DNA of 64,000 nucleotides, taken from assembly GCA_016584495.1 (NCBI GenBank), contig WAID01000012.1:992001-1056000 (forward strand), given 5' to 3'. Positions 47,737 through 60,141 of the stretch are shown in pieces. The notes beneath the pieces are model-generated. The model saw only the letters and a program-made list of their open reading frames with translations. It did no database searches and was not told the origin of the DNA. The position numbers were made by a program, and so were the translations under genes. Within the stretch, counting starts at the first letter, position 1. Each line of letters opens with the position of its first letter. The DNA is from Celoporthe dispersa (Eukaryota; Ascomycota; Sordariomycetes; Diaporthales; Cryphonectriaceae).

Positions 47737-48101
47737 TTACTTCAGCGAGCACTTGCACTCGCCGCACTCTTCCTCGTTCGGCCTCTCCGTCCATCCCATC
47801 ATGCCCTCGAGGCTGCAGTTATATCCGTACTTCGCGCCAGTACACTTCGTCTTAGCCTCAGCCGCAGTCAAGACGGTCTCAGTCTTTCCGGCAAGCTTCT
47901 TGGTCACGGCCGGGCAAGTGACGACATACGACTTGGCCCTCGCCGCGATCTCCCTGTCGCCGGTGGGGCTCCCGAAAGTCGAGGGACAGCGCCCAGGAGG
48001 CAGAGGGCGAGCACGACGGCTGTGGGAGAAGGTCAGTTTTATCCGACATCACTCTCCCGTCTGGGCTGATCTAGTTACTGACCGTTGGTAAAGGAAGGCA
48101 T
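47737..48101 (-). CDS. Small secreted cysteine-rich protein (candidate effector)
   Basis: Exon 1 is 48083-48101 and exon 2 is 47737-48019, with a 63-base intron (GTCAGT donor, CACAG acceptor). The protein starts MPSFTNAVVLALCLLGAV, a clear signal peptide. The mature part of about 75-80 residues has six Cys (in VVTCPA, KCTG, NCSL and the closing ECGECKC) and ends in Lys. The frame breaks just after the signal peptide at a C run near 47982-47984; the phase closes if the run is one base longer, giving 100 residues. Six Cys suggest three disulfides. Small size, secretion and position beside an AT-rich island fit the profile of fungal effectors or antimicrobial proteins, but no family is recognised and no function is shown. 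Confidence 0.75.
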
Positions 48102-49858
48102 TGTGTTGGCCGGTAAGATAGTGATGGTAAGGCAGAGGCCGAGGTAGATTAATGATCGTTCAGGTCGAGGGCGGTTGTATATGTGAGGCGAATGGTTGAG
48201 ATCGGACGGAGGAGCTGGGTTGAGGTGGAAACAACAGAATATCTAGTGGGAAAAACGAACTTGAGAGCTGAGGCTTGAGACTGTAGACTGGATAGATGAG
48301 TGGTGAGATGGTTGAGGATGCTGCTGTTCAGTTTGACCTTTCAGAAGCACCTTTCGCGTCTTACTTATACTTGATATGAATGGGTGGCTCGCTCATTGTG
48401 TTGTCTGTGTTGGATCTCCGCCTACGCATAGGTCCCACTCTATGGCTCCCAACTTCCGTGCATTGTCTTACCGATTCTCCAGAGCTTAGTCTTGAAGTTC
48501 CAGGCACTTGGTGGGATGGAGCCCGGTCGCTGACTAGAAGCCGTCTTGCGATTCATCACCCCATCCTTACCAACTACTACTAGGAAGTATGTATAGACAC
48601 CATAGAATAGTCCTCAGCAAGAGTATCGTGTACGTTGAGCGCGATAGTGTTCCAACGAGAATCCTACTTGTCATGTCTTGTTCGGGATTCAAATTACAAC
48701 TGCATCGTGGATGGGGTACTCTCACGGCTGCGTTCGAAATGGTCGAGGGAGCTGTCCATCTGTGACCTAATTATAGCATTCTCGTTCAGAAAATGCTCCC
48801 GGCCAGGATGACACTGTTGATGCGAAACCATCCAGGCGGAGAAATCAGAGATTTGTGAGATGATATGGTGGAGTTGGACCCATTGGAGACGATGGGTACA
48901 GAAACCCCACAAGGTGGATAGATTCATCAATAGTATCACAAATGTCACCCAGCCGAGTCATTCTGCGGAAGCGGCCGTCTGGATTCAAATTCTGACAAAC
49001 CATCAGGCCGACGTGACGATCGCAATTCTTTCAGCATGATCCTCGCCAGGTTAGAATTTTTTTGGCATACGATTTCGTGTCCAGTGACAATCTGATGCTA
49101 AAAAGGCAAGGCTGCAGCACGTGGACGGATAGAGCGAGCTCCCACGTGACGAGCACGGAGCCTATCCTCAACCTGTATTTCTTGATTTGGGAGTGGCGAG
49201 GCTAGATTATCGCCATAGACGACGACATACCTTTGGTAACGGTCATACATAGTGTAAGAGACCCGATTTGGGCTGTCTTTTTCGTCTGACTACTTACTAA
49301 GCATCGACATGTCAGTATATGGGGCACCTGATGACAACAGAACCTGTTTGTTAGCAAATACGTACGTACGTCGTAGAGAGTGGCGGTGATGGTGTTGTTG
49401 ATTGTTGGTTGTTGGTTGAAGATGAAGAGAACTGCTGTTCTGCCTAGGGGGCCTTGGCCCCAGCTAAATGCCCCACGCACGGGCCAGTAAGCAGCGATGG
49501 TCGTTGCTTCCACAGAACCACCACCCATCTATGTAGCAGCGAAAGTGGACAATTACAACTATATTTGTTTCGAATGGATTTGCTGCCTGTCTGCAGATTC
49601 TCGGCTCTGGGGCTGACAGCAGACAAGAGCTGAGCGTGGGGAGCTGGCCTGGGGCTAATTCTAGGGTTCTGAATGCTGAGACCTTTTCAGACATCTTCAC
49701 CATTATATATTTAAGCACCACCGTTTTCCACCCCTACTGTTTGTCGCCGCAGGAGGGTCCCAACTTCAATTCACTCTTCACATTTTTCCAAACCATCCAG
49801 CCTACCCGACACAGGACAACATCTTCATCAACCCTTCCATCCGACCCACCTAGCAGCC
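48102..49858. other. Divergent intergenic region
   Basis: It is upstream of both the secreted-protein gene and the small unknown gene. The last 120 bases before 49859 are CT-rich and suit a 5' leader. No other gene is seen. Confidence 0.45.
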
Positions 49859-50233
49859 ATGTCCGCCTCCGAGCCCAGCCGAGAGATTGTCACGTATGAG
49901 GTCGATCTCTCGAAAAATCCGGCGGCCTGGGGGCCCGGGCCTGTACCCAAAGGTATGAGGGTCTACAAAGTCGACGTCATCTTCCTCAATATCAACTCTG
50001 GTTCCAACTTTACCATGATACGAACTGGCACAAACGAGTCAGTCCACACCGCCATCACCCAGGTGACCAAGCATATCGCCCGGGGGTTCTATCGCGTGGT
50101 CAGCCTGCAGGCCAGCGAATACTCCTGTGTGGTGGTCGTGTCGACGCAGAAGTCGTCCGAGGAGCTCAGGCAGAAAGGCTTCCCTTGGGACAACGAGGGT
50201 GCATACGATGATGAGCCTGTTGTTCTGAAATAG
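49859..50233 (+). CDS. Small protein of unknown function
   Basis: This is a single exon of 124 residues beginning MSASEPSREIVTYEVDLSKN. The context TAGCAGCCATGTCC around the ATG fits a fungal start, with a CT-rich leader upstream. Alternating hydrophobic stretches (MRVYKVDVIFLNI, YRVVSLQASEYSCVVVVST) suggest a compact beta-rich fold. No signal peptide, membrane helix or known motif is seen. Composition is protein-like, which is why it is called although nothing identifies it. Confidence 0.6.
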   Translation: MSASEPSREIVTYEVDLSKNPAAWGPGPVPKGMRVYKVDVIFLNINSGSNFTMIRTGTNESVHTAITQVTKHIARGFYRVVSLQASEYSCVVVVSTQKSSEELRQKGFPWDNEGAYDDEPVVLK

Positions 50234-51744
50234 CAATGGGATCATTACACGTGCTGTGTGTGGGTAGGAGGAAGAGGCGGCGGGGATAGGCAGGGCGAAG
50301 CAAAGGAGATGTTCACTTCCTGGAAACAACGGCTTATCTAAGTACTTGAGTATGCAGCTTGAGGCTCCTTAAGCCTCTCCTCTTCTCTTCGACCTCACAT
50401 TCCTAAAGTGCTTCCAATATGTGCCGACCGAGATAATAGCATGTGGTAAAACCCTGGCTGGAAGTGAGTGCGACTAACCTCCTCAGCTTCTTATCTTTCA
50501 GGTGCCTGGAGATACTATGGGAAGCCCCGAGTCGACGGCGCCGGTCTCTGTACCTGCGCTTCCCAGACCCGGACGGCATGAATCGTCGAGCCCGAGGCGA
50601 CATAGTACAGGTATACATAAATCGTGCACTAGACTTATTATTATTGTCACACACACATACAAAAAAAAAAAAAAAAGAAGAAGGAGAAGAGCAAGAAGAA
50701 GAGATTGGTGTATCATTATTTACGAAATGGTTAAGAGCTCCTGAGGTCTTGCAACACCAAAGGTGTTTCTACTCTGTAAGCTGTTTCTGCACTGATACTA
50801 TTTTAAACCGAACCCGGACTCACACCCTGGTGGCCTGGATTCGGCAGAACGCTTCCCTGAGCGACATCTGCAACTCAGCTTCTCGGAACGAGAACGTGGC
50901 CTTCGCACGCAATCCCCCCACCAGAGCCATTCCTAATCGACATATACCTTTCTTCAGTGCACACTAGAGACTCCATAGCGTCAAGGTGCTGGCTGGCTGG
51001 TGAAAATCTATTGAGCAAGGGCGGTACGGCCAGTTATGTAAGCAGTTCCTGCCCCCCTTCCCCCCCCTTGAGCACTGAAGGAGCTATCAGGACCCTGACA
51101 AGTCCACAAAGCTTGTTTTCTTTTTCAGTTTTCGGATTCGTGGCTCATCTACATTTCAATTCAGACTTGGTCCCCTTCACCGCCTTGATGGCCATAGCTC
51201 TTCCAAGAGCTCTCCTCCCCGCTCCGTACTTTTAGTGATCGCCGGTCGGTGCGAGCGCGCGCGCAGTACAACACAGCATTCTCCACCTGGTGGGTGGCCC
51301 TCCGGCTCAGCCTCGTTCATCCACCATGAACGGAGGGAGAGAGGAGGAGTGTGTCCCAAGATTCAGACCTTGTTGAAGCAGGATATTCACCGTCATATCT
51401 TGAGGACATGCTCGAGGCAGTCACGACCCCAGGCCTGGCAGTGATCGGGTCGGAACCCCGCGCCTCGACGGCCCGGCAACAGTACCTGACCCGTGCATTC
51501 ACGTTGCGCGTAGGCGAGTCGACATCGATATGGATTCATACTGCACACTCATATAAAGAAGTCATGCTCACATTGTGTCTGACGAGTCGTATCTGTAAAT
51601 GGCACACTGGAGAAAACCGCGCTGACACCTCCCCAAGCGTAGAAGAGACACCCCCCTCCCCCCTAAGAAAACCCGGATTAGAGAGAAAACGACAAGCTCA
51701 TCAGGACGGCATCCTACCGCCAACGACCCGTTGCTCTTCCTCGT
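50234..51744. other. Convergent intergenic region
   Basis: It contains the 3' flanks of the small unknown gene and the SnoaL-like gene, with an A-rich tract at 50660-50700. Open frames here have no recognisable features. Confidence 0.45.
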
Positions 51745-52791
51745 TTATTTGAAACCCAAGGGACACTGCATCTTCGTCGTCGTCATGGTGTTCTCAGACG
51801 GTTTCATCTGCTCGAACATGTCCTTTGGGTCGAACCATATCTCGAGGTTCGTGATCCGGAACTTGTCGTCCACCCTCGCCACCGTCAGGCCCTGGATATC
51901 TAGGATCTGGTTGTGTGCCTTGATCGTCACCGTATCCCCGTCCTCGTTCTTGCCGACATAGTCGCCCTTCATCCAACCCCAGTGGCGCCACTTGCACACC
52001 ACGACTGGCGGTCCGCTGTAGACCTCCAAGACCTCCCAGGCAAAGTTTGGCATCATATCCCGGAAGATCTTGTGGCTTTCATCAAACTCGGAGAACTTGG
52101 GGCCATAGTATCTGTTGGGTGCTATGACGGCGCTGTATGTTCCACTGCAGTCACGACTGCCGTCAGCTGTCTAGCTGCCCCCGCAAAATGGATAGTGGCC
52201 ATTCGGAAAGGGGTCCAACACGCCAGAGCGGCAGGACAGGACAGGACAGGGCAGAGGGGCTTAGGTGGTTCACTCACACTTTCAACATGTGTGATGCGTC
52301 CTGGGGCACACCGCCGTTGCATGAGAACGTGTACTTCTCGGGGTCAACCGTCCGCCACTCGGACACGTCGAGCTTGTGGGAGGCTTCCACCTCCCAGTTC
52401 TTGACCAGGTTCTCGACCATGGCCTCAAGCGAGCCGGGAGCATGCTTAGACCGCCTCTCTGTTGAGTGCTTGTCAGATGGGCCTACAAGGAGGGGTTTAT
52501 ACACTGGAGTCTGTCATACCTGTCGCCCACATCTGCCTCGTGACACGGTAGTCTGGAGGACCACCGAACCGCCACTTCACATCGTCTTTAGCCTGCCCAA
52601 CACCAATCATCAGCCAAGGCTCCAAGATCGCGAAGGAAGGCTCAGACATATGAGACACATACAACGGCATCTGCATCCAGCATGTAGTCTGGGAAGGGGG
52701 AAGAGGTCTGGGCCGGTTCCTTCTTCGCTTCTGCCTCATTCCAGCCAAGAAGCCTCCCGAGGCCCGGGATACTCTGGAAGAAACTCGCCAT
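51745..52791 (-). CDS. SnoaL/NTF2-like protein, 'pathogen-related protein' type
   Basis: Four exons join in phase without any correction: 52663-52791, 52520-52592, 52278-52458 and 51745-52144 (260 residues). Key segments: FPDYMLDADAV, VKWRFGGPPDYRVTRQMW, APGSLEAMVENLVKNWEVEA, YTFSCNGGVPQDASHMLKVG, PNFAWEVLEVYSGPPVVVCK and a final FRITNLEIWFDPKDMFEQMK. This is the layout of the eukaryotic proteins annotated 'pathogen-related' (first described in barley), which contain a SnoaL-like NTF2 fold with a hydrophobic pocket. That fold can bind or convert small lipophilic compounds. No catalytic residues can be assigned from sequence, and the name does not prove a role in infection. Confidence 0.85.
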
Positions 52792-55339
52792 GGTGTTCTC
52801 AGATGTGGTGTGGGAAACCGAGGGACAAGAAGTTGAGGAAGTCAAAACGTCATCGAGCGATATGTGGCGACGACTGCTGACTTTATAGTACGCAACCCCC
52901 AACTACAGCCTGACGCCAACCAGCCGCACATCCCTTGGACCTCCTCGGTATCTCCTTCTACCTACCTCCCTTGCATATCAAGAGGCCAAAGGACCAAAAG
53001 CAATTTCGGGCCTCGAAAACCGGTCGCTGTCGACCCATCTCAGGTCTCTAGACTATTTCAGCTGATCTTTTGGGCTGCAGGACATTGCCTTTTCCTCTTC
53101 AGGGGGCGGCCGCAAGGTCCTTTCAGAGACAACTCTCCCCTCCCGCAAAGGCCGTGTACGGTGCGTCCTCCCGAACTGTTTCTCGCACCTCCGCAACTTG
53201 TGTACCTAGTGGCGTCCACACATTCGTGCCTAAAGTGGTGCCGACTAAGACATTCGCCCGGCGGGATCTCGTGCGCGGCCAACCACAGGAGATCGAGAAT
53301 CTGCAAGGCGTTCTGCCACTATCTCACCCATCTGTGTGCTTTGAGCGATTTCTGAGCGGCTTCTGGGTCTCTCAGCGATCAAGGGCGTCCTCAACACCAG
53401 CCACACAAATCAGACGGTTCATGCATGGGATCAGCCTCTTCCGTCCCCAGCTGGCACCGGGATCGAGACGCCCTCGAGGTCCCTCGAATCAGCACCATGG
53501 GCGGTACAATTACGGCCCAGGTATTGCCGACATGGCTTGGAAGCTCCACGCCAATATGGCTGGCGCCTTAGGCGAGACCTCAGAACCAAGGCGACACGGC
53601 CTGATAGGACGATCCGCGCAAAAGCAATGAGGGACAGCGAGCCGCCCGATCGCTCACATCCTTGGTGGCTTTCCCCCATGCCGTCCTCTGAGACGAGTGA
53701 GACTTTTGTCTTGGTCGTGGTAAGAATGTACTAACGCGGCGCCGCACACGCGAGAATCCCCCGTCGACCTGGGCCCTGGAAAGCACGTGGCAACAGCAGC
53801 AACGGCCAGGGTGCTAGTGGGAGCACTGCGCGCCATCGCACGCGTGTTTCACTTATTCTGGTATCGAGGGAGGATTCGCTTGTGTAGAAGGGATCTAGAA
53901 GCCCAAACTGTATGGTCTCGCCGTTTCACTCGTGCATTGGCATGCTCATCTTGAGGGGTGAGTCGATCTGACCATTTGTTCATAGTCTCATTTCTTTTGA
54001 TATTTGATTTTTCCCGCGTCCAGCCTCCACTGACTTCCTTCTGCGGCCCGAGCTCTACAGTACAGCCCGCGCCCTGTCGACGTGGATCCTCAAACCATTG
54101 GGACGAATTCCACGCCGGCCCCCTCCCCGTATGCACATGTGGCCTGATCACCCTGGAGAACCTGTATGCGAACGGCAGATTTCACGTGGCGGGCGGGCTC
54201 GCACCCATGTCGTACAAAGAGGCCATTTCGAACACCCATTGTTGCTTTTTCGAAGCGGCTTGCTGACGGGATCTGAGTCATTCTCCTCACTCCTAACGAT
54301 GGTGAGATAAGCGCAGACATAGTTCTGTCTCATAGCCGTCGTCGTCGGTACGCTGGGGCGGCAGATCCTGGAGTGCTGGGTGGGAAACCCATGAGATGGT
54401 GGCCCGGGGCTCATGCGACAAAGGACAGGACGCGGCAGCAGATGTCCCTCCCTCCCTTGATTCTCAAGCCACACGGCGCACAGGTTAAGGTAGAGGCCGC
54501 TGGGAGGACGGTATGCCTGCTGGTTCTGCTCGAGCCATCTCCCTTCTTCGAAGGGGCCGGTCGATCTGCCTCACACTGACAGCTTCACGCTCTCGCACCC
54601 ACCGTTGAGGCGAGGCTGTCGTACGTCTTGGTCCGGCTTCCTTCCTCTGATGGGCCATGCATGTCTTGCGACGACACGTGCGCCTTTCCTGTTTGAGGAC
54701 CGATGGAATGTGTCTTAGCTGACATGCAGAGGCACTATCCACGTGGTAGTCTTCAAGACCGTTATCTCGACCGCCCTCAGAAGCAAATTGGCTCAATCTC
54801 TCTCTCTCTCTCTCTCTCTCTCCTTCCTTAGTGGAGGCGGGTAGCGGCCCCTCGAGCGGGGTGGTTCATGGAGCTTTGATCGTCTGGCGTCAACGTAGTA
54901 GGGGAGAGAAGACTCCTAAGCCCGGCTTGCGAGGGCCAAAGCTATCGCTCCTGTTGTCTCTCGCGACTTCCCTCAGCAGACACTTGGCCTGGCAGTGCTC
55001 GTCGTTCCTGCTCTCAAGCGCGAGGCAATGCGGTGCCGTGTTTCTGACCATGTTTCTTGAACGGGGACAGGCCTCATTCTCCCCCTCCTGTCCAGGCCAT
55101 AGGTTGACCCTGAACACCAGGCAGTCGACCTTGTAATGTTATTCTTGAGTGCCCGAAGAAGCCTGAGACAAAGCTTGAATCGGGCCTACGCATCCAGCAC
55201 CTCTTCATCTCCTGCTCCTCACCTGCTGGGATCTTCAGATGTATCGAGAACTCTGAGCTCGTCATCCTCGAATTCGCACCACTAGCGGTGCCAGCCCGAT
55301 CTTCCACGCGTAATCCCAGATTTGACCGATGCTCTCGAC
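52792..55339. other. Intergenic between SnoaL-like gene and PMP3
   Basis: These 2.5 kb hold a CT dinucleotide tract (54796-54832). A 186-codon frame at 53070-53630 has no motif and is not called. The last part is presumably the PMP3 promoter and leader. Confidence 0.4.
54796..54832. repeat. CT dinucleotide tract
   Basis: More than 12 CT units lie about 500 bases upstream of the PMP3 start. Confidence 0.85.
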
Positions 55340-55974
55340 ATGTCCAAGACACGCACCGTCTTTGAGCTTGTCCTCCTCAGCATCCTGGCATTCTTCCGTA
55401 CGCGGCCACCCCATTTCACCCCCTCCTTTGTGCCTCAGCTGATTCACGTGTCTATGACACCCAGTTCCGCCATGTGCAGTTGCATGCGTCACAGGTCTCG
55501 ACAGGAACTTTGGACTCAACATTGCACTGACCATCGTCGGGCTGTAAGCGCTGGCCTGTCCCAACCTGGACAACGCTGGGCCTGTTTCCCCTCCTACTGC
55601 TGAGTCTAGCGTTTTCTTTCCTTCTCCTTCTTTCTTCTTCTTCTTTCTTGCTCTTCTTTTCTCTCCCCTAGGGCTGACCAGTGCATCTGCAAGCAGTTTG
55701 GGGCACGGGCGTCGTCCACGCCCTCTTCATCATTTTCTACTACTCTGGCATCGGTAGGCATAAGCGCCTGACGCCGCGCGAGAGGAGGCGAGCAAGCTGT
55801 CAGGCCGTACGTAATTCCTGCTCGACAACCCGGCCGGTAGATCAGGACTAGGCCATGTCTTCGACGGTGCAAGGAAATGGTGGGTATTATCCACAGGCTA
55901 CGTATGCTAGGGGGAGGGCACATAAGAGGGACGCTTATGACCATGGGGATATCGTGCACCCTCAGGCCGCTTGA
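55340..55974 (+). CDS. PMP3-family plasma-membrane proteolipid with long C-terminal tail
   Basis: The gene is assembled from four short exons: 55340-55397, 55465-55543, 55697-55806 and 55852-55974. Joined, they give two membrane helices in the Pmp3/UPF0057 pattern: VFELVLLSILAFFLPPCAVA, then GLDRNFGLNIALTIVG and WGTGVVHALFIIFYY. Pmp3 proteins are about 55 residues and affect membrane potential and cation tolerance. Here a hydrophilic tail of about 60 residues follows (RHKRLTPRERRRASCQA, then a Tyr/Gly-rich end), for 122 in total. Exon 2 is one base too long at the G run 55539-55541; shortening it gives TIVGFWGTGVV and correct phase. The last exon is the least certain: it uses a GTACGT donor at 55807 and a TAG acceptor at 55851. 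Confidence 0.8.
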
Positions 55975-58288
55975 CGGAGACTATGGCTCAGGACCCACGA
56001 GTCGTGATTATGGTGAGGAGAGAAGGGGGGAGTTGACGAGCTGGCCTGGGCTGGCGCGCTGAGACACCTGATGAGGATCACGGCTCTGGAGACGGGCAGG
56101 AGGATAGGAGAAGCGTTCTCCCTGGACTGCGAACTGCCCTAGTAGAGGACACTGTACTCTCATGGCCGGCGAGGGTTTCAGCTCAGGACTATGGGTCGCC
56201 CTCTCCCTCATAATACCCTAAACAAGAGATTGCTCCGTAGCACGGGAAACCTAAGTAGTACAACTAGAATCTTGTAGCACCAGATTGCCCAATTCGATCA
56301 CGGTTACAGGAAAAGCAGCCAGGCCAAGGCCGGAAGGGAGACGGAGCCCTCTCAAGCCCGGGCATGAGAGGTGAGAGCGTCTGCCTGCCGATAGTACTTG
56401 TGTAGTGAATCGATATCGACGGAGCCGTGCCTGCACAGCGACGTCGTCATCGGGGGCTAGACGTTAGCAAAGGATCAGTAATATCGCACGAAGGCCCTTC
56501 ACAGGTCTAGGGATGGCATTAGGCCTTCTACTAGCATGCAGAAGACAACACATCAGGTGGATGATGTATGCCCATTGGTGCATCACTCGAGACGTCGCTG
56601 TACTGGAATATGTGGCTAAACATACTAGAAGAAAAGGAAGAAGAAGAAGAAGAAAAAAAAGAGTCATTAGTCGTCATCTCAAAGATACCACAATAAGAAA
56701 AGAAAAAGAGAGACGGAGGTTAAAAAAAAAAAAAAGAAAAAAGAAAACGCCCAAAAGTAACCCCCCCCCCCAAAAAAAAACAAAAACAAGAGGATGGTGG
56801 ACAGGGGATTCGCGGCTGTACAGGGTTCAGAATTGAGTGCTGAGTAGTCGGTACGCCATATCCTGCATCGCACCGGTACTGACTGTCACCATGAGGCATC
56901 CCGACGGGATGTATCGTGTACGGACCGGGGTGCCCCTGCTCTTGGCTCTGGTTCTTGCCCTCCACGCGAGTGCTTCTCCCTCTCTCACACACTCTCTCTC
57001 GTGTGCCCCGCACTGCTCGACGATCCCTGTCCATCCTGGCAGGTCGGGCAGGGTCGAGCTATCCAAACGCACTAAGGTAGCTGGGGGTCCTCGTTCGTGC
57101 CTCTCGACAGCAGCCACGACTCTCTGCATGGTGCAGCAGGGCGCCGCGGCCGCGTCCAATGAAGCTCGAGGCGGGCTGCACCCCAAACTCTGGACATCTC
57201 CTCACTCTCGGCACCAGAGATTGTGCTGTGTTGGCACCCGGAAAAGAAGAGAGAAAGAGACAAAGAGAGAGAGAGAGAGGGAGAGAGAGAGATAGAGAGA
57301 GAGACACTAGGCAATGGAGGCGAAGAGGACGGAAGAAGTAAGAGAAGCGGTCGAAACCGCCTGGCCATGATTACTTTTTTTCTTTATTCATTTTTTCCCC
57401 CCTTCGTGTTCTGTCCCGTCCAGCCCCAGCCCACGATTCCTGTTGAGTCCTGCAGAAGGGAGTCAAGGATCTCTCGACCGTCTTGCGACCCTGGCTTGCT
57501 GTGCTTGTCGGAGCCGCGAGGTCGAGAAGAGACAAGGAGAGCGGAAGAGGCCATCCCCAGGGGGAGGGGGCAAATTGCGCATATCAGCCGTCGCACCAGA
57601 GATCTTGATTTTCAAGCAGAACCAACCTCTGCAGTCCTCGCCCGGTCTCCATCAGTCGCCTTCCGGAATTGGGACCTCCAGCTGATCGAGGCCTGCTTCA
57701 TCTGAGACATACAGCTCTTCCCAACCACGGGTGCCACAAGATTCTCGCTGCAATCGATGCAACTATGACGCTCGATCGCCGCGATTGATCGATTTTGTCT
57801 CTGCGGCTAGGTCAAGTCAAATCACCCACGTTTATCTGTCTCTTCGAGCAGTGTCACTTCGCGCGCATCCTTCAGATTCCCGGCTCGACTCGACTGTCGC
57901 CACGAGTGCGACTGCTACCGCGACTGCGACTGCGGCCTGCCTTGGCCCTCCTGGCCTGTCGACACCAGGGATTGATCGATTGGGGGTCGATTGGGGGAAG
58001 AGACCAGACGCAACCACCCCCCCCGCCTTTCAACCCCCCATACCTCTACCTTTCTCTCTCTCTCTCTCTCTCCCTCCTGCGGCCAGCACCCGCATCCGCA
58101 GGCATCCTGGCCCTGGCCCACGACCGAGCACGACTTACATACGACGTGCATACGTGCTACCGCAGCACGTCTCATCCCGCATCGCGTCGCAGTCCTCACC
58201 TGACAAGACGCCCACCGCCCTCGATATATATGATAAGCCACACAGTCGACAGCCTCTCCAGGGCGAACACGCGCCAGGGAGTGGAGAC
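55975..58288. other. Intergenic upstream of an unknown gene
   Basis: It has an A-rich stretch (56630-56785), GA repeats (57260-57306) and a CT tract (58050-58072). The region from about 57700 is probably the leader of the gene starting at 58289. Confidence 0.45.
57260..57306. repeat. GA dinucleotide-rich tract
   Basis: Long imperfect GA units, upstream of the unknown gene at 58289. Confidence 0.8.
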
Positions 58289-60141
58289 ATGAATACGATT
58301 CAATCCCCCTCCCGCACCGATCCGGACCCCTCCTCTACCACCTCCTCCCACTCCTCCAGCTTAGACCAAGACCCAGACCCAGACCCAGACGCACCGGCAG
58401 CGTCGTCCGCCACCTCGCATCGTCATCACCTGCACACACCCACACCCTCCGGTCCCCTCGCCAGGTTACAGAACATCTCCTCCTCCTCGCCTTCTGCTGC
58501 CTCTCCTGCGCCCACCTCCACCGCCACACCCGTCGTCACTACTGCAGCTACTACTGCAGCTGCTGCTGCTGCTGCTGCTCCCCCCGTGATACCCGAGCTG
58601 GCCCTCCTCCCAGGCCCAAGCCCTCCCGGCGGAGGTCGACCCTGCCCTTCTCCTTTCCCTTCTTCCAGGTCAGCAGCAACATCTCGGTCACGTCTCTTGT
58701 GCCGTCCACCGCCGAGGGGAAGCCCATACCTCTCGACGACAGCACCGCGGCCAGCCGGACCTCTGCCCTGCGCGAGCTCAACAGCAACTTCCCGTCCCCG
58801 TGGCCCGCCACCAGTACACCAAGTCGTCTGGCGCCCAGAACACCACCTACTCGCAGCCGGTCATCGTCAGGACCTACAGCGGCCCGCCCGGCTCGCGAGG
58901 GCACTCCCGCTCCAACTCGTACTCTGCCCGCCGCGGGACCCTCTCGACCACGTCGACCTCTGTCTCCTACGTCTCCCCGCCTGCCTACTCCAGACCCGCC
59001 GGGTCGCGACAGAATGGTGGCCTGCTGAACATGGCTCGGGGAGGCGCCAAGAAGAAGGTCCCGTGGCCCTGGCGGCACGGCCAGGAGGAGGAGGGGCCCA
59101 ACCCGGCAGACAGGCTGCCGCCGTACGACGCCTTCTCGTTCAAGACGATCATGGCGAACCTGCAGGCCCAGTCCAGCGAGATGGACAAGGCCCTCGACGG
59201 CATCGCCGAGATCTATGCCCGCTCGCGCTACAGCCTGAGCAACCAGTACGAGGTCCACGTCGCCCCGCACGGCTCCGGCTCCTCCTTTGTCAGCTCCGTC
59301 CCGTCCTCGTCGGCGAGGAGGCGAGGCCACGCGAGAAACAATCACGGCCAGGGCGGGCCAACACTACAAGCCATACAGTCTGACGACGACGAGAACAATG
59401 CCGGTGCCAAGTCCCACCGGAAACGACGAGGCAATCATGGTCGTCGCCGGAGCGGAGCATACAGCACGCTGGAGACCATCATGTCTCGAGCAGGTCCTCC
59501 GAGGAGGACAGGACCAAGAAGAAGCCGGCCGCAGAGCTTGCAGATCAGGTCCGCGGCCGCGCCTCGTCCAAGCCAGGCCGGGCCGGGGCCGGGTCCGGGT
59601 CTGGATCCCCGACCGCAAGCTCCAGGGGTGACAATGCCGCCAGGAAGGAGGACGATACCTCGAGGAACCTGACCAGGAAACGGTCCAAGTCTTTTGCCAA
59701 TGCCATCATATTTGCAGATGCCACCAAGAACCAGACAGCAGGCGAGGCCGCCTCGCCCCGGACCTCATCTGCTGCCCTGGTGAGCGAGCCTTCCAAGCCG
59801 CAGACGTCCAGCAGCCACCTGGAGATACGGACCACGCCCAACGAGCTGTTTGGCGACGCATCCACCCAGGGCAGCCAGCCCGACTCGACAGAGGGCAGTG
59901 ACCAGACCGTGACCCAGTTCCTCCAGGGCCTGACGCCACGCGAGGAGCCACAGGCCTCGACCTCTCTGATGTCCGGGCTGGGCCACTGGGTCCCGTGGAA
60001 GGCCGCCTTCTCGAATGCCGCCGCCACGACGCAGCCAGGTGGCGCCGCGGGGGCCCAAGCCATGCTGAAGGCAGCCTGCGCGAGCTGCTCAAGACTGTGG
60101 ATACCAAGCAGAAGGGCAAGGTCGTCGAGCGGATCGAGTGA
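58289..60141 (+). CDS. Low-complexity protein of unknown function with a central conserved-looking block
   Basis: No intron is needed. The N-terminus is Ser/Pro/Thr-rich with an Asp-Pro repeat and poly-Ala. The middle reads like a real folded or regulated segment: VSSNISVTSLVPSTAEGK, ALRELNSNFPSP, RQNGGLLNMARGGAKKKVPW, PPYDAFSFKTIMANLQAQSS and LDGIAEIYARSRYSLSNQYE. The tail has basic patches (LTRKRSKSFANAII) and ends with a helical stretch (LRELLKTVDTKQKGKVVERI). Four one-base losses must be allowed for, at about 58609-58611, 58796-58799, near 59483 and at 60049-60053. With these the frame runs from 58289 to a stop at 60139-60141 (618 residues). I do not recognise the family; a phosphorylated regulatory protein is a guess. 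Confidence 0.65.

Noticed and set aside
53070..53630. 186-codon frame upstream of PMP3
   Set aside because: No motif, no splice-consistent extension, and an overlapping antisense frame.
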